A stretch of DNA of 64,000 nucleotides from CAWCLK01 sp963796225 (GCA_963796225.1 CAWCLK010000036.1:55765-119764), one strand, 5' to 3'; shown: positions 9,540 through 19,894, numbered from the stretch's first letter. The notes: generated by a model not told the origin, from the sequence alone. Numbers and translations: made by a program.

Positions 9540-12199
9540 CTACTCCGCCACGAGCTCCACGCGGTCCCGCAGTGCCGGCAGCACCAGGGCGTGGAACGAG
9601 GTCGCGACGCCGGGGGTCAGGCCGCCGAGCCGCTCGCCCACGACCACGCTGGTGGTCGTCACCGTCCCGGTGGTCCGACGCACGGTCATGCCGGAGACGT
9701 ACTCGCCGGTGTCCTGGGCAGTGCCGCCGGACACCGGGACCCGGCCCGGTTCCAGGTAGGTCACCGGCGCGTCGAGGTGCGCGGCCACGGGGGCGGCCGC
9801 CAGGGCGATCTGCCAGGCGTGGTCGCCATAGCCGGGGACACCGACGACCGCGGCGCGGTCCTCGGCGACCGTGCGACCCCACAGCTCGCGGGACCGGGCG
9901 ACCGCGACGGCCGTGGTCGTCCGGGTCGGACCGGCGACCCGGACGTGCCGGGTGATCGCGCCGACGGCTCGGCCGACTCGCGCGGAGAGCGCGGCGGGTC
10001 CTCCGAGCAGGACGGCCCGGCCGGCGCCGACCTCGCGCAGCCACTCCGCTGCCGGTCCGCTGAGCCGGTCCGACGCCGTCAGCAGGACGGGCAGCCCGTC
10101 GCGGCTGGCCAGTGCCGCCGCCGCCGTGGCGTCCGCAGGGTTGTCGCCCCGCGCCAGCAGCACCCGTTCGGCGCCCGACGGCGCGACCGCTCGGGCGATG
10201 GTCGCCGCGGTCGCGTAGCGGTCCGCTCCCGCCAGGCGCGCGACCGTGCGACCGCGTACGCCCGCCTGCAGCTCGTCGACGACCTGCGGGGAGACGGCCT
10301 GCGGACCCCCGAGCACGTCGATCTCCCCGCCCAGTGCGACCGATCGCGCCAGCACGGCACGCACGTCCTCGGGCAGGTGCCCATCGGGCCCGCCGGGCAC
10401 GTACAGCAGCGGGCCGCCACCGGTCAGCAGCCCGGCGCCCGCCAGGCAGTCGGCAGGGACGTCGTCCCGGCACACGACCGCACGCGGGGCGGTGGTCCCG
10501 CGCTGGTCGCGCAGCCACGTGGCGACCTGGACGCCGAGGTCGATGGCGCTGGTCGCACCCGCGGCGAGGTCGACGGGGTGCCGGTCGGCCCGGGCCTGCA
10601 GCTGGCTGGGGTGCCCCGGGGCGTGGACGTCGAGTCGCACCGACCGCCCGCACGCGTCGCGGTACAGGCGTGACAGTGCGGCTCGCGTCCCGCTGGCGTC
10701 GGGACCACCGAGGAGTCCCGTCGCGCGATCGCCCCAGGGCACCGAGCCGAGCCCGAGCGCCTCGAGCACGGCCGGCAGTGACACCTCGAGGGGTGCCTGG
10801 TCGCCCGGCAGCGTGACCAGCGCCCGGGACGTGCGCCCTGCCTGCGTCCAGACCCGCACGCCTGCCGTGTCACCCGACGCACGGTCGAGCAGCAGGCTGT
10901 CGGCGGCGGGCGTCGTGTCGACGGTCGGGTCGGCCACGGCCAGCACCGGGAAACCGGCGAGGGCGTTCACGCGGTCGACGACCTCACGCGCGGCGGCCTC
11001 GAGTCCGGCGTCCGCCGCGACGCCTCCTTCCTTGCCGCCACCGAGCAGGCCAGCGAGGCCTCCGCCGCCGCCGGCCGTCCGCGTGCCGCGGGTCGTGACG
11101 GGGATCGGTACGGCGCAGGGGTTGAACCCGGTGGCGGTCGACGACGGGCGGAACACGCCCTGCGCCGCGGGCCAGCTGGCCTCGTCACCGAGCCTGGCCG
11201 CCCCGCCCGAGCCGTACCCCGCCATCGTCCCGAGGTAGGGACTGTTGGCGGTGTTCCACCGGGTGGCCAGGAACGACCCCTTCGGTGGTGCGAGGGCGAA
11301 GTAGTCGTCGGCACCGCAGTCGAGCTGGCGATTGAAGACGTCCGCGCTGCCCGCCGCCGGAGCGGCACCGGACCCACATGTGCCCGCCGGAGCCGTCGTC
11401 GTAGCAGAGCGGGTCCCACTCGTCGGTGCAGTGGCCGCCGCGGGTCGCGTGGGGGGCGTCGGGCAGCACGGCCCCGATCGTGTGGAACAGCTCGTGGGCC
11501 ATCGTCGCGTAGCCACCGGTGTCCCCGCGGTTCCAGCAGGCGCGGTCCACCCGCGCGTACCCGGCGCGACGGTTCGCGGCGTTGTCGGGACCGGGCTGCT
11601 CGTCCCGCGGCATGGTGGCGATGCCGCAGTAGCTGTCGTCGTCGACGTACAGGGCGTAGCGCCGGTCCGCCCGGCCGTACCCGCGGTCCGACAGGGCCGT
11701 CACCGTCGACAGCAGGTCCTCGAGGTCCGCGGCCGGGATGGCCACGCTTCGGACCCGCACGCGGCAGCCGGTGCCGGCGGCCTCGGTCTCCCACCGCACG
11801 TGCCGCCGGCCCGCCCTGGGCCGCGGCCGAGTCCACGACCATCGCCTCGACCTCGGCCACGTCCCGCCGGATGTCGTCGGCGACCTTGTCGATGCGGTTC
11901 GGTGCTCCCGGTGGCGTGGACGTACAGCACGCTGACGCGGAACCCGTCGACGCCGTCGGAGTAGCACTGCGGCGGGGCCGTCCGCAGCGGGGCGACGGTC
12001 GTCCCGTCCGCCGCGACGTGGTCACCGAGGTGGGCGTCGTCCCCGTGGGTGCAGGTCACCGACCCGTCCGGCAGCTGCACGGCGGTCAGCCCCGGGCAGG
12101 GGTCCGCGTCGGCGATGCGGGCGACCGACCCCGAGCAGCGGGAGGCAGACGAGCGAGAGTGGCGAGCAGGGCGATGGCGCGGCGGGCGGCAGCGTGCAT
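9540..12199 (-). CDS. Secreted HExxH putative metalloprotease with CWB2 cell-wall-binding repeats (multiple frameshifts)
   Basis: Large exported protein of about 885 residues. An N-terminal signal (MHAAARRAIALLATLA) leads to a region with MAHELFHTIGAV, an HExxH zinc-protease motif encoded near 11490, in a Cys/Trp/Asp-rich context (GHCTDEWDPLCYDD). The C-terminal third carries cell-wall-binding repeat 2 units (PF04122-like: RLAGADRYATAATIARA, VLLARGDNPADA, VLLGGPAALS), which anchor proteins to the wall. Frame breaks lie near 12130, 11905, 11812 and 11375; each is repaired by one base. The substrate is unknown. The ATG at 12199 fits the signal peptide and has a purine-rich site upstream. A perfect inverted repeat 44 bases upstream may be its operator. 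Confidence 0.7.
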
Positions 12200-12242
12200 G
12201 AATGGCGGTCCCCTCGAGACCGGACCTCCCCGGTGAGGGCCG

Positions 12243-12272
12243 GTCGACATGGCCATTTCTGACTATGTCGAC
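12243..12272. promoter_or_regulatory. Inverted repeat upstream of the CWB2 metalloprotease gene
   Basis: GTCGACAT (12243-12250) and ATGTCGAC (12265-12272) form a perfect 8-bp inverted repeat around 14 relatively AT-rich bases. It lies 44 bases before the protease start at 12199 and downstream of the stop at 12301. It could be an operator or promoter element, or a terminator for the gene ending at 12301. Confidence 0.35.
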
Positions 12273-12300
12273 TGACCGATCGGACAGCTTGAGAAACTGG

Positions 12301-13152
12301 TCAGAGGCGACGGCGTCTCGCCAGGGCGAAGGCGATGGGATCGCCACCCAGGGCGACGGCGTCGGCCATCGCCTGCAGCACCTCGGCCCCGACGTGGTGG
12401 ACGTCCGGCGCCAGGGCCTGGCGTCGTGCCACCTCCCGCGGGTCGACGTAGCCGAGGTGGACCACGATGCCGGTGGACGCGCCACTGTCGCGGAAGCGGA
12501 GGAACGCCTCGGACATGGCCGCGGCTGCGTCCCGCCCCGTGCCCTCGGCCAGGATCACGAGGTCGTCGCCACTGCGCACGGTGTGGCCCCGGACCGTCGC
12601 GTCCCGCCCCGCCGCGGCGAGGATGGCGCGCACAACCTCCGCCGGGTCGTCGACGTCGCGGAGGTCGGCACGAACGGCGTCGGGCAGGTCGAGTCGGTCG
12701 GCCAGGGGGCGCGGCGGGATCCGCACGTCCTGGTCGACCTTCGGCACGACCGTCGGTTCACGCCACGAGCCGTGGGGCCGGGCATGCCGGGCGGCACGCT
12801 CGGGACGGGTGGGCGGTGGTCCCGGTGTCGGGGCTTCACGCGGCACCCGGGCGAGCGTGGTGCCGGTGCGGTCCTCGACCACGACCTCGGTCACGTCGGG
12901 CGACGACCGCAGCACACGCCCCGCCGCGCCCTCGACCAGGCGGCGGACGGCGGGGGTGTCGGGGTCCTCGACCGCGACGTCCAGCCGGATGGTGGCGACG
13001 GGCCCCAGCCAGGGACCCTCGACGGCGGGACGACGGGCCGGTGACGACGCCCCGACCGGGGGCGCCGTCGCGGGGCGCGGCCGACGGCGGAGCAGGCCCG
13101 CCCCTGCGACCGCCGCAGCGGCGAGCGCGACGCCCACCAGCACCCATTCCAT
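12301..13152 (-). CDS. Single-span membrane-anchored protein of unknown function
   Basis: 283-residue protein. The start at 13152 gives MEWVLVGVALAAAAVAGAG, one membrane helix, then a basic stop-transfer stretch (RRRPRP). A Pro-rich linker (about 125-145) joins two alpha/beta regions, the second (about 170-280) rich in Asp, Ala and Val. No catalytic motif or known family is evident to me. The frame extends to 13170, but the 13152 ATG best fits the helix. It reads in the same direction as its neighbours, 54 bases after the Rpf-like gene ends, so it may be in one unit with that gene. Confidence 0.6.
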   Translation of the reverse strand: MEWVLVGVALAAAAVAGAGLLRRRPRPATAPPVGASSPARRPAVEGPWLGPVATIRLDVAVEDPDTPAVRRLVEGAAGRVLRSSPDVTEVVVEDRTGTTLARVPREAPTPGPPPTRPERAARHARPHGSWREPTVVPKVDQDVRIPPRPLADRLDLPDAVRADLRDVDDPAEVVRAILAAAGRDATVRGHTVRSGDDLVILAEGTGRDAAAAMSEAFLRFRDSGASTGIVVHLGYVDPREVARRQALAPDVHHVGAEVLQAMADAVALGGDPIAFALARRRRL

Positions 13153-13206
13153 ACGTCCATCGTGCCCCACGGGACGTCGGTGTGCCAGTGGTTCACCGGA
13201 CGAATC

Positions 13207-14238
13207 TCACCCCGCGGCAGGATCCGGCCGGAGGCCCACGGCGATCGAGCAGACCGGCCACGCCTTCCATCCCTGCAGCGCCAGCAGGCGCTCCGCCCGC
13301 AGGATCTGCTCCTCCCGCGTCGCCTCGTGTGGCAGCCCCTGGCCACCCACCATCCACCAGCTCTCGGGGAGGAACTGCAGTCCGCCGTAGTAGCCGTTGC
13401 CCGTGTTCGCGTGCCAGTCCCCCGAGGACTCGCAGCCCGCGAGGACGTCCCACACCGTCTGGCCCTGCGGGGCGGCGGGCGTCACGGGGCGCGGGGCGCG
13501 GGGGTCGGGCACCACCTGGGCCTCGACGCCGAGGGCCTGCCCCAGGCGGTGGGCGACGTCGGCCGGCGCCGCGTCGTCCTCGATCGCGACGAGCAACGTC
13601 GGGGCCACGGCGTCCAGGCCGAGGCGCGCCCCGGTCGACCGCGACACCAGCGCCTCGGCCACGGGCGGCAGCCCGTTGCTGGCCAGCGCCCCGACGCGCA
13701 CCGGCACGCCGTCCGGACCGCCGAGGACGACGGGGGCGCCCAGGGCCAGGTCCAGCCGAGCGGCATGCTCGTGCATGACGGCCAGCTCGCCCTCGGCGAG
13801 CCGGTCCCAGACGCCCCGCGTGTCGGCCACCGGCTGGGGGGCCAGCGGGCGGTAGGCGTCGGGTGCGACGGCCGCGACCACGAGCTGGTCGCCGCCGACG
13901 TCCAGCCGCCCGATCCGCACCGCCGTCGCGTGCGCCACGCCCGCGATCGCCCGGGCGCGGGTCACCGCGTCGGCGGGGGCGTCGTCGACCCGGACGGCCA
14001 CGCGCCGAGCGGGCACGCTGTCGGGGCGGGTGCGGGCGGGGCGGGGCGACGGGCGGACGACGGGTGACGGGGCGGGGGCGGGCGTGGCCATCGAGGCGAC
14101 CGTGGTCAGCACCGGTCGGACCGGCTCCGGGGCCGGGGACGCCTGGCGTGCCGGGACCGCCGGCGCGGCACACAGCAGCGCGGCGAGCAGCAGGACACGG
14201 GGCGAGGCGATCGGGGAGCCTTCACGGGGCGGGTGCAT
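13207..14238 (-). CDS. Resuscitation-promoting-factor-like transglycosylase
   Basis: 343-residue exported cell-wall hydrolase. Residues 1-28 look like a signal peptide (ASPRVLLLAALLCAAPAVPA), followed by a Pro/Ala/Arg-rich linker and a roughly 150-residue central region. The C-terminal 75 residues are a transglycosylase-like (Rpf, PF06737) domain: VWDVLAGCESSGDWHANTG with the catalytic Glu in CESSGDW, then YYGGLQFLPESWW and a closing Cys (WPVCS) that can pair with the first. Rpf proteins cleave peptidoglycan and help exit from dormancy. No LysM or G5 domain is visible. The ATG at 14238 opens the signal peptide. The 108-base divergent gap to the HAD gene holds its promoter. Confidence 0.85.
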   Translation of the reverse strand: MHPPREGSPIASPRVLLLAALLCAAPAVPARQASPAPEPVRPVLTTVASMATPAPAPSPVVRPSPRPARTRPDSVPARRVAVRVDDAPADAVTRARAIAGVAHATAVRIGRLDVGGDQLVVAAVAPDAYRPLAPQPVADTRGVWDRLAEGELAVMHEHAARLDLALGAPVVLGGPDGVPVRVGALASNGLPPVAEALVSRSTGARLGLDAVAPTLLVAIEDDAAPADVAHRLGQALGVEAQVVPDPRAPRPVTPAAPQGQTVWDVLAGCESSGDWHANTGNGYYGGLQFLPESWWMVGGQGLPHEATREEQILRAERLLALQGWKAWPVCSIAVGLRPDPAAG

Positions 14239-14346
14239 GACGGTTCCACGGCCGATCGCGGGGCTCCTGCCGACCAACGGACAGGGACCCCGCCGGTGCA
14301 CCTGGGTCCGGACCTGACGTGACCTGCCCCGAAAGGCCCCAGACCC

Positions 14347-14982
14347 GTGACCGACCGCGCCGTGATCCTCGACCTCGACGGCACCCTCGTCGACTCCGTC
14401 CACCACCACGTCACCGGGTGGCACCGGGCCCTGGTCCGGGAAGGCATCGACGTGCCCATGGAGCGCGTCCACGCGGGCATCGGCATGGGTGGCGACCGCC
14501 TGGTGCACTGGCTGGCCGGGCGGCGGGTCGACGACGAGGTGGCCGGCCGCGCCTCGGACCTGCACGCCGAGCTGTTCGAGGCGGTGGCCGACGACCTGCG
14601 ACAGACGCCGGGCGCGCTCGCCCTGCTGGAGGACCTCGACGTACGGGGCGTGCCGCACGTGGTCGCGACCTCGGCCGGGGCCCCGGAACGGCGAATCCTG
14701 CTGCGTGCCCTGGGCGACCCGGACCTCGAGGTCGTCGACAGCGACGACGTCGCGACGTCCAAGCCGGCGCCGGACCTGCTCACGACGGCCTGCGACCGGC
14801 TCGGGGTGGCGCCCCGCGACGCGGTGATGGTCGGGGACGCCCCGTGGGACGCCTACGCCGCCGCCCGGCTGGACATGCCGTGCATCCTCGTCCGGTGCGG
14901 CGGGTTCGGCGACACGAGGCTGCGCGAGGCCGCGCCGCTGCGGATCGTCGACGCGCCCCGCGACCTCGTCGCCGAGCTGTAG
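14347..14982 (+). CDS. HAD-superfamily hydrolase (phosphoglycolate/sugar phosphatase-like)
   Basis: 211-residue soluble HAD phosphatase. Motif I is DLDGTLVDS (residues about 9-17), with both aspartates for phosphoryl transfer. Motif II is the VVATSAG segment (about 101-107), motif III the Lys of ATSKPAPD (about 140), and motif IV VGDAPWDAYAA (about 161). A helical cap lies between motifs I and II, as in the beta-phosphoglucomutase/Gph group. The physiological substrate cannot be read from sequence. The start is a GTG at 14347 with a GAAAGG site upstream. It is convergent with the small gene ending at 14989. Confidence 0.85.
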   Translation: MTDRAVILDLDGTLVDSVHHHVTGWHRALVREGIDVPMERVHAGIGMGGDRLVHWLAGRRVDDEVAGRASDLHAELFEAVADDLRQTPGALALLEDLDVRGVPHVVATSAGAPERRILLRALGDPDLEVVDSDDVATSKPAPDLLTTACDRLGVAPRDAVMVGDAPWDAYAAARLDMPCILVRCGGFGDTRLREAAPLRIVDAPRDLVAEL

Positions 14983-14988
14983 GGCGGC

Positions 14989-15204
14989 TCAGCGCCGCTC
15001 GAGGTCCTCGATGGCCGGGGACAGGTCGTCCCACAGCTCGTCGATCTCGACCCAGTGCCCGTCGTCGGGCAGGCGCCGGGCCGCATCGGCGACCAGCGGC
15101 TCGTCGACCTGCTCGGCTGCGGCGATCACCTCGCCGGTGGTCACGGGCCAGTCCAGCGTGGTCATCAGCGCACCACGTACGTCGGCGACGCGATCGGTGT
15201 CCAT
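14989..15204 (-). CDS. Small DUF2795-like protein
   Basis: 71-residue acidic protein. The pattern of a short N-terminal helix, TTLDWPVTTGEVIAAAE, then ARRLPDDGHWVEIDELWDDL resembles the DUF2795 fold, in which a YPAS/DWPVT turn leads to a helix and an LRRLP-type loop. No function is known for that family. The ATG at 15204 is preceded by GGAGG at good spacing, which fixes the start. It ends seven bases after the HAD gene ends on the other strand. Confidence 0.6.
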   Translation of the reverse strand: MDTDRVADVRGALMTTLDWPVTTGEVIAAAEQVDEPLVADAARRLPDDGHWVEIDELWDDLSPAIEDLERR

Positions 15205-15406
15205 GGGTGCCTCCTGGTCGGCGGGGGTCCGTGCGAGGTTCGGGCCGCCGGCGCTCGTGGCGCCCCCTCCCGACGACCGGGGCGGCCCCCGGCCGAGCGT
15301 CCCGACATCGGCAGGCCGACCGACCCTGCACCACCCCCGTCGGGGCGCGGATGCTCGAGTGGTAGCGCGGAACGCACCTCACCTCGCCGTGCCGGAAGGC
15401 CGTGTC

Positions 15407-16903
15407 ATGGACACGCAACGTCGTCGTGGCAGCACCGTCCTGCTGGCCCTCGGCGCCTTCGCGGCGCTGCTCGGGCTGGCTGCCCTCGGGGGCGGCGGCG
15501 GGCTGCTCGTCCTGCAGGCCATCGGCGAGGACGCCGACGGCTTCCTCACCAGCGGGGAGGTGGACCTGACGACCGGGACCCGTGCGCTGGTCAGCGAGGA
15601 CCTCGACATGTGGGTCGGCGCGGGACCGAGCGACTGGACGCCCCGACTGGGCGACGTCGCCCTGCGGGTCGAGGTCACCCCCACCGACGACCGGGCGGTG
15701 TTCCTCGGCGTCGGGCGCGTCCGACGAGGTCGGCGACGTACCTCGACGGCGTCGAGCACGCGGTGCTGACCCGCGTCGGCACCGGGGAGACGACCACCCG
15801 GCAGGTCCCCGGTGACGCAGGTGCCGGCGGCGCCCGCGACCATGGAGGGGCTGTGGGACGAGACCGCCACTGGTACCGGCACCCAGACCCTGACCTGGGA
15901 CGCCCACCAGGGCAACTGGACGTTCGTGCTGATGCAGGCCGACGCGTCGCCGGGCATCTCCGTCGTCGCCACCGGCGGCGCACGGGTGCCGTACCTGACG
16001 CCCATCGGGATCGTGCTGCTGGTCGTGGGCGGGCTGGTGCTCACCGCGGCCGTGGTGATGCTGGTCGCCGGCGCTGCGAGCGCCGGGGGCGCCGGTCCTC
16101 GTGCGCCCCGCTCCCCCACCGGGCCCGAGACCGGACAGGCGGTCGCCCCGCTCCCGGCGGGCCCGTACCCGGCGGCCCTCACGGCCACGCTCGACCCGGG
16201 CCTGTCCCGCTGGCAGTGGCTGGTGAAGTGGCTGCTGGCGATCCCCCACCTGATCGTGCTGGCGTTCCTGTGGCCCGCGTTCGTCGTGCTGACGATGGTC
16301 GCCGGCGTCGCCATCCTGTTCACGGGGCGGTACCCGCGCGGGATCTTCGACGTGAACGTCGGCATCCTGCGGTGGACCTGGCGGGTGACCTACTACGCGT
16401 TCACCGTCGCGGGCACCGACGCCTACCCGCCCTTCACCCTGCAGCCGACCGACTACGCGGCGGACTTCGACGTCGCCTACCCCGAGGAGGGCCTGTCGCG
16501 CCTGCTCGTGCTGGTGAAGTGGTGGCTGCTGGCCCTGCCCCACTGGCTGGTGGTCGGGATCCTCACCGGTGGCGTGGTGTCGTGGTCGGCCGACATCGGG
16601 CGCCCCGACGGCTGGGAGGCCGTGGCCGGCGGCGGCCTGATCGGCGTGCTCACGATGGTCGCGTTGGTCGTCCTGCTGGTGTCGGGGCGGTACCCGCACG
16701 GGCTCTACGACCTCACCATGGGCCTGCAGCGGTGGGTCTACCGGGTCATCGCCTACGTGTCGCTGATGACCGACGAGTACCCGCCCTTCCGCCTGGACAC
16801 GGGCGGGACGGAGCCGCCGACCTTCGTCGGAGGTGACGAGCCGACCCAACCCCCGGGGACGCCTGCTTCCGTGTGGGGCCCCGAACCCAAGGTGCCCGTG
16901 TGA
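15407..16903 (+). CDS. DUF4389 membrane protein (two compensating frameshifts)
   Basis: About 498 residues. An N-terminal helix (residues about 9-36) leads into an extracytoplasmic beta-rich domain, then a helix at about 195-225, then two DUF4389 units. Each has a membrane helix pair ending in TGRYPRGIFD or SGRYPHGLYD, followed by the LRWTWRVTYYAF or LQRWVYRVIAY segment and a YPPF turn. The role of DUF4389 proteins is unknown. One base is lost near 15718 and one gained near 15815; between them the third frame reads TYLDGVEHAVLTRVGTGE, so the protein is otherwise intact. The start has GGAAGG upstream. The stop overlaps the dehalogenase start (GTGA), so the pair are translationally coupled. Confidence 0.75.
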
Positions 16904-17814
16904 CCGACGTCGTCCGCACCCCCGACGACCGCTTCGCCGACCTGCCCGGCTACCCCTACGACCCCGTCCACGTGGACGTCGAGGTCGACGGGACGGCCGT
17001 GCGCCTGGCCCGCGTCGACGAGGGACCGGCCGACGCCCACCCGGTCGTGCTGCTGCACGGCGAGCCGACGTGGGGCTACCTGTGGCGCGACGTGCTGCCG
17101 CCCCTGCTCGACGCCGGGCACCGGGTCGTGGTCCCCGACCACGTCGGCTTCGGGCGGTCGGACAAGCCCCAGCCGCGGGACTGGTACTCCTTCGCCCGGC
17201 TGTACGACGCGATGGACCAGCACCTGCGGGCGGCCGTCGGGGACGACACGCCGATCACCCTGGTCGTGCACGACTGGGGCGGCGTGCTGGGGCTGCCGTG
17301 GGCGGCCGCGAACCAGCACCGGATCGCCCGGCTGGTGGTCACCGACACGGGCATGTACCGGGCCGGGGGGCGGATGAGCGAGGCCTGGCAGGCCTTCCAC
17401 GACCACGTGCAGACGCTCGAGGCCTTCCCCGTCGCCGACATGGTCGACGGGGCCTGCCTGACGGACCTGCCACCGGAGGTCCGGGCGGCCTACGAGGCGC
17501 CGTTCCCCGACCCGTCGTCGCACGGTGGGCCGCTCGCCCTGCCGTTGCTGGTCCCGACCAGCGAGGACAGCCCCGGCGCGGCCGAGCACATGCGCGCCTG
17601 GGAGGTCTTCGAGGCCTGGGAGGAGCCGCCCGTGCTGTTCGTGTGGGCGGACAAGGACCCGATCATCCCGCCGAAGGTCGGCGAGCGCATGGCGCAGCTG
17701 ATCCCGGGCACGCACGCGTTCGGGACGGTGACGGCCAGCCACTTCCTCCAGGAGGACGCCGGCGAGGAGATCGGCCGGCGGATCGCGGCGTTCATCGCCG
17801 AGACCGACGGCTGA
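16900..17814 (+). CDS. Haloalkane dehalogenase, subfamily I (DhlA/DhmA type)
   Basis: 304-residue alpha/beta hydrolase that hydrolyses carbon-halogen bonds of haloalkanes to alcohol plus halide in the cytoplasm. The oxyanion-hole motif HGEPTWGYLW (residues 53-62) is of the subfamily I type. The nucleophile is D125 followed by the halide-binding W126 (VVHDWGG), the catalytic acid is probably D253 (ADKDPI) and the base H281 (ASHFLQED). Length and spacing match Xanthobacter DhlA (D124, D260, H289), as does the AYEAPFPD segment. A second halide-binding residue in the cap cannot be assigned with certainty. The GTG at 16900 overlaps the DUF4389 stop by four bases. It ends seven bases before a convergent oxidase gene. 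Confidence 0.88.
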   Translation: MTDVVRTPDDRFADLPGYPYDPVHVDVEVDGTAVRLARVDEGPADAHPVVLLHGEPTWGYLWRDVLPPLLDAGHRVVVPDHVGFGRSDKPQPRDWYSFARLYDAMDQHLRAAVGDDTPITLVVHDWGGVLGLPWAAANQHRIARLVVTDTGMYRAGGRMSEAWQAFHDHVQTLEAFPVADMVDGACLTDLPPEVRAAYEAPFPDPSSHGGPLALPLLVPTSEDSPGAAEHMRAWEVFEAWEEPPVLFVWADKDPIIPPKVGERMAQLIPGTHAFGTVTASHFLQEDAGEEIGRRIAAFIAETDG

Positions 17815-17821
17815 TCTCCGG

Positions 17822-19397
17822 TCACGTCCCCAGCAGCAGGTGGCTGGCCATGGTGGCCAGCATGATGGTCGGGGCGTTGGTGTTCCCCCGCGGCACCTCG
17901 GGGAACACCGACGCGTCGACGACACGCAGGCCCTCGACGCCCCGCACCCGGAACTGGGCGTCGACCACGCCGTCGTCGTTGCCGCTGGCCCGGCAGGTGG
18001 AGGTGGGGTGGTAGAGCAGCTCGACCTCGCCCCGCACCCACTCCTCGACCTGGGGACGCTCGGCGACGGTGGCGCCGGGGTTCAGCTCGCCCACCGTGAC
18101 CTCCTTGAGGGCCGGCTGCGCCGCCAGCTCGCGGGCCAGCAGCACCCCGTCGACCAGCGCGTCGAGGTCCTCGCGCTCGGTGAGGACGCCCGGTGTGAAG
18201 TGCGGGGGCGCGGCCGGGTTGGCCGACCCCAGCCACAGCCGCCCACGGCTGCGGGGGGTGACCAGGCACGGCCCCATCGTGTACGAGTGCCCGTCCTCGA
18301 AGGTGATCGCGCCGTGGTCCCGGAAGTGGGTCGGGGCGAAGTGGAACTGCAGGTCGGGATCGGTGCGGTCACGGGTCGACGGCACGAAGGCGATGGCCTC
18401 GGCCACGTTGGAGGCGAGCTTGCCCTCGTGCCGGACGAGGTACTGGGCCACGTGGCGCAGGTCCTCGGCGTCGTTGAGGGACTCGGGTGAGCTGGTCTCC
18501 CACTGCATCGCCACGAACGGGTGGTCCTGCATGCCCTCCCCCACGGGCAGGTCGGCGACCACGTCGATGCCGAGTCCGCGCAGGTGGTCGGCGGGCCCGA
18601 TGCCGGACAGCAGCAGCAGGTGCGGCGACCCGATGGCCCCGGCGGACAGGATCACGTCGCCCGCGGCGCGGGCGGTGCGGACCTCGCCACGGTGCCACGT
18701 CTCGATCCCGACCACACGGCCGGCCTCCACGATCAGGCGCCGCACCTGGGCACCTCGCGCCACGTGCAGCGCGTCGCGCCCCCTGGCCGGGTGGAGGAAC
18801 GCGTCGGCCGCGGACCAGCGACGGCCGCTGCGCTGGGTCACCTGCACCACCCCGGCGCCGTCCTGGGTCGGAGCCGTTGACGTCGTCGTTGCGGTCGAAG
18901 CCGGCCTGCTCGCAGGCGTCGACGAACCGCTCGGTCAGCGGGCTGACCTGGACCGGGTCCTCCACGCGCAGCGGTCCACCGACGCCATGGTGGGCGTCGG
19001 CGCCCCGACTGTTGTCCTCGACCTCCCGGAAGAGCGGCAGGACGTCGTCCCAGCCCCAGCCCGCGAGCCCGTACTCCTCGCGCCAGCGGTCGTAGTCCTC
19101 GGCCCGTCCGCGCACGTAGATCATCGCGTTCATGGAGCTCGAGCCACCGAGCATGCGCCCGCGAGGGACGTACAGCCGCCGGTGCTTGGCCTCGGGCTCG
19201 GGCTCGGTCTGCAGGTCCCAGTCGCGCTTGGTGTGGTAGAGCTTCGAGAACGCCGCCGGGGTCTGCACGTTGAGGCTGCGGTCGGAGCCGCCGGCCTCGA
19301 CGAGCAGGACCGACCTGCCCGCGGCCGTGAGACGGTCGGCGAGCACACAACCCGCCGAGCCCGCCCCGATGACGATGTGGTCGTAGTGCCCGCGCAT
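17822..19397 (-). CDS. GMC-family FAD oxidoreductase (choline dehydrogenase-like; frameshifted)
   Basis: About 525 residues. The N-terminal FAD-binding motif is IVIGAGSAG with VLLVEAGGSD closing the Rossmann fold. GMC signature 1 is GRMLGGSSSMNAMIYVRG and signature 2 AGAIGSPHLLLLSGIG. The C-terminal active-site region has HPTSTC (catalytic His) and NTNAPTIMLA (second His/Asn site). These enzymes oxidise alcohols to aldehydes or acids; the exact substrate is unknown. One frame break lies near 18870, between NDDVNGSDP and QRSGRRWSAADAFLHP. The ATG at 19397 has GGAGGAG eight bases upstream. It is convergent with the haloalkane dehalogenase, whose product would be an alcohol; a pathway link is only a suggestion. 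Confidence 0.8.
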
Positions 19398-19492
19398 CCC
19401 GGTCTCCTCCCGATCATGTCCAGCCTGCCGGGTCGAGGTCGCCGCGTCGAGCGGTTTCACCTGACAGACTCGGCAGTCATACCCCCGGGGGG

Positions 19493-19894
19493 TTGTCCCG
19501 AACCCGCGACGGGGCCTGCCGCCGATCCCGGAGTCTCGTGCTCGCCGCCTTCACCGCCGTGCTGACCGTGGCCGTCGTCGTCGCGACGGTCACCGCGCTG
19601 GTGGCGATGGCGCACCGGCAGACCGACCCCACGACCGCCCACTGGTCCACCACCCTGCCGGTCCTCGGCGGCCAGGAGCCGGACACGCACACGTGGAACC
19701 GGTTCCACGCGCGGTACTACCCCATGACCCTCGTCCTCATCGCGTTCGAGATGGAGATGATGTTCATGTACCCGTGGGCCGTGGTGTTCGCGTCGATCGG
19801 GGTCAAGGCCCTGGTCGAGATGGGCGTGTTCCTCGCACTGCTCTCGCTCGGCGTGCTGTACGCGTGGCGGGAGGGGGCCCTGCGATGGCAGTGA
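19493..19894 (+). CDS. nuoA: Complex-I-like subunit A (NuoA family)
   Basis: 133-residue membrane protein with three helices, the NuoA pattern. The conserved loop and second helix read RFHARYYPMTLVLIAFEMEM, corresponding to RYYxxALLFVIFDVE in ordinary NuoA: the first acidic residue is Glu instead of Asp and the second Glu is kept. In complex I NuoA clamps the NuoH/NuoJ junction next to the quinone site. The start is uncertain: TTG 19493 follows a G-rich stretch, and GTG 19538 is also in frame directly before the first helix. It is the first gene of an eight-gene operon, divergent from the GMC oxidase, and its end overlaps the next gene by 10 bases. Confidence 0.8.
   Translation: MSRTRDGACRRSRSLVLAAFTAVLTVAVVVATVTALVAMAHRQTDPTTAHWSTTLPVLGGQEPDTHTWNRFHARYYPMTLVLIAFEMEMMFMYPWAVVFASIGVKALVEMGVFLALLSLGVLYAWREGALRWQ

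Noticed and set aside
14239..14346. A c-di-AMP (ydaO) riboswitch upstream of the Rpf-like gene, as seen in other actinobacteria
   Set aside because: I looked for the conserved ydaO core in the 108-base divergent gap and did not find it; the gap is also short for that element.
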